Shown: positions 4,691 through 5,363 of the stretch, one piece after another | How the letters are laid out: each line of letters starts with the position of its first letter | How positions within the stretch are numbered: the stretch's first letter is position 1 | Origin: Nitrososphaerales archaeon TH5895 | GTDB lineage: Archaea; Thermoproteota; Nitrososphaeria; Nitrososphaerales; Nitrososphaeraceae | NCBI GenBank assembly: GCA_014523695.1 | Contig: JAATVS010000602.1 | Coordinates: 1-5,363 of the forward strand | Reading direction: 5' to 3' | DNA: 5,363 nucleotides | Made by a program: the position numbers and the translations under genes | The notes under the pieces: model-generated | Database searches by the model: none | What the model saw: the letters and a program-made list of their open reading frames with translations, nothing else | What the model was told of the DNA's origin: nothing

Positions 4691-5314
4691 ATGACAAAAT
4701 ATGAATTGCCTCCAGTTCCGTATGCTTACGATGCACTTGAACCGCATATCGATGCAAGAACTATGGAGATACATCATACAAAACATCATCAAACTTATAC
4801 AGACAAACTAAATGCAGCTCTCGAAAAATGTCCTCCTGAAATTCAAGAAAAGGACATCCTGGAACTCTTATCACATTTGGATCAAGTTCCAGCCGCTCAA
4901 AAAGGTGCAATCAACTTCAACGGAGGCGGATTTGACAATCATAGAATATTTTGGAATAACATGAAACCAAGTGGTGGCGGAGAACCTGGGGGTGCCGTTG
5001 CTGACGCAATAAATTCTTCGTTCGGAAGCTTTTCAGCGTTTAAGGAGAAATTCTCTTCAGATACCGCATTGATTCAAGGTAGTGGCTGGGGATGGCTAGT
5101 TTATGATCCATCCACAAAAAAGGTAGGATATAAGACAATGCCAAATCAAACCAGCCCAAGAACCGAAGGGTTAAATCCTCTTTTAGGCTGCGATGTCTGG
5201 GAACATGCCTATTATCTCAAATATCAAAATAAGAGGCCTGACTATATTTCGGCTTGGTGGAACGTTGTGAATTGGGACGATGTGGATAAAAGATTAAAGC
5301 AAGTAAAATCCTAG
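4691..5314 (+). CDS. sod: Superoxide dismutase, Fe/Mn family (predicted Mn type)
   Basis: This 207-residue cytoplasmic enzyme converts two superoxide ions to oxygen and hydrogen peroxide, and its length is typical. By position against E. coli MnSOD the metal ligands are H28 (in MEIHHTKHH, 25-33), H84 (in NHRIFW, 83-88), D168 and H172 (in DVWEHAYY, 168-175). The gateway residues H32 and Y36 are present. G80 and the outer-sphere glutamine Q153 (in MPNQTSP) match the manganese-type arrangement rather than the iron type, although metal use in this family is hard to predict. F81 replaces the histidine usual in the GGHxNH motif. The N-terminal helical hairpin domain is about 1-92 and the C-terminal alpha/beta domain about 95-205. 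ATG 4691 fits the family start (KYELPPVPYAYDALEPH) and lies at leaderless distance from its TATA box. It is divergent from the ribosomal operon and is followed by a terminator-like hairpin, so it appears monocistronic. Confidence 0.97.
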   Translation: MTKYELPPVPYAYDALEPHIDARTMEIHHTKHHQTYTDKLNAALEKCPPEIQEKDILELLSHLDQVPAAQKGAINFNGGGFDNHRIFWNNMKPSGGGEPGGAVADAINSSFGSFSAFKEKFSSDTALIQGSGWGWLVYDPSTKKVGYKTMPNQTSPRTEGLNPLLGCDVWEHAYYLKYQNKRPDYISAWWNVVNWDDVDKRLKQVKS

Positions 5315-5347
5315 GACCGATGTCCTGACTTCTTCCTTATTTTTATT
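5313..5347 (+). terminator. hairpin and T-rich tract after sod
   Basis: AGGAC (5313-5317), loop CGAT, GTCCT (5322-5326) form a 5-bp stem that begins in the TAG stop codon. The T-rich stretch at 5330-5347, including a T5 run, follows. The combination is a reasonable transcription end for sod; in archaea the T tract is probably the operative part. Confidence 0.5.
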
Positions 5348-5363
5348 GGGCAAATATTCTGAG

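Overview
The window reads as archaeal chromosome, most likely from an AT-rich ammonia-oxidising member of the Nitrososphaeria (Thaumarchaeota), possibly a soil Nitrososphaerales relative. The grounds are the eukaryote-type ribosomal proteins eL32 and eL19 encoded back to back, archaeal TATA boxes close to the start codons, a small FUN14-family membrane protein, and a Fe/Mn superoxide dismutase of the kind common in this group. The lineage is inferred from protein recognition only; no search was run.

Layout. (i) 1-116 is a leader with a terminator-like inverted repeat and T-rich tract, then a perfect TATA box. (ii) 117-2288 (+) encodes a thioredoxin-domain DUF255 / YyaL / SPATA20-like protein. 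(iii) 2289-2818 is a 530 bp spacer with no convincing gene, a few inverted repeats, and the promoter of the next gene. (iv) 2819-3157 (+) encodes a FUN14-family membrane protein. (v) 3158-3452 separates two convergent genes and carries four perfect hairpins. (vi) 4339-3453 (-) is a two-gene ribosomal operon, eL32 then eL19, joined by a TGATG stop/start overlap. (vii) 4340-4690 separates the divergent eL32 and sod genes. It holds an 80-nt candidate structured RNA with a possible pseudoknot, followed by a T-run, and then the sod promoter with an overlapping inverted repeat. (viii) 4691-5314 (+) encodes superoxide dismutase with a terminator-like hairpin at its end.

The genes do not form one pathway. 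Only eL32 and eL19 are clearly co-transcribed; the other three genes look like single-gene transcription units. Superoxide dismutase and the CXXC thioredoxin-fold protein both suit an oxygen-exposed cytoplasm, but nothing in the sequence links them. The least explained parts are non-coding: the 4533-4612 fold and the four-hairpin array at 3294-3428. Both are read by eye and need folding, covariation and RNA-seq tests.
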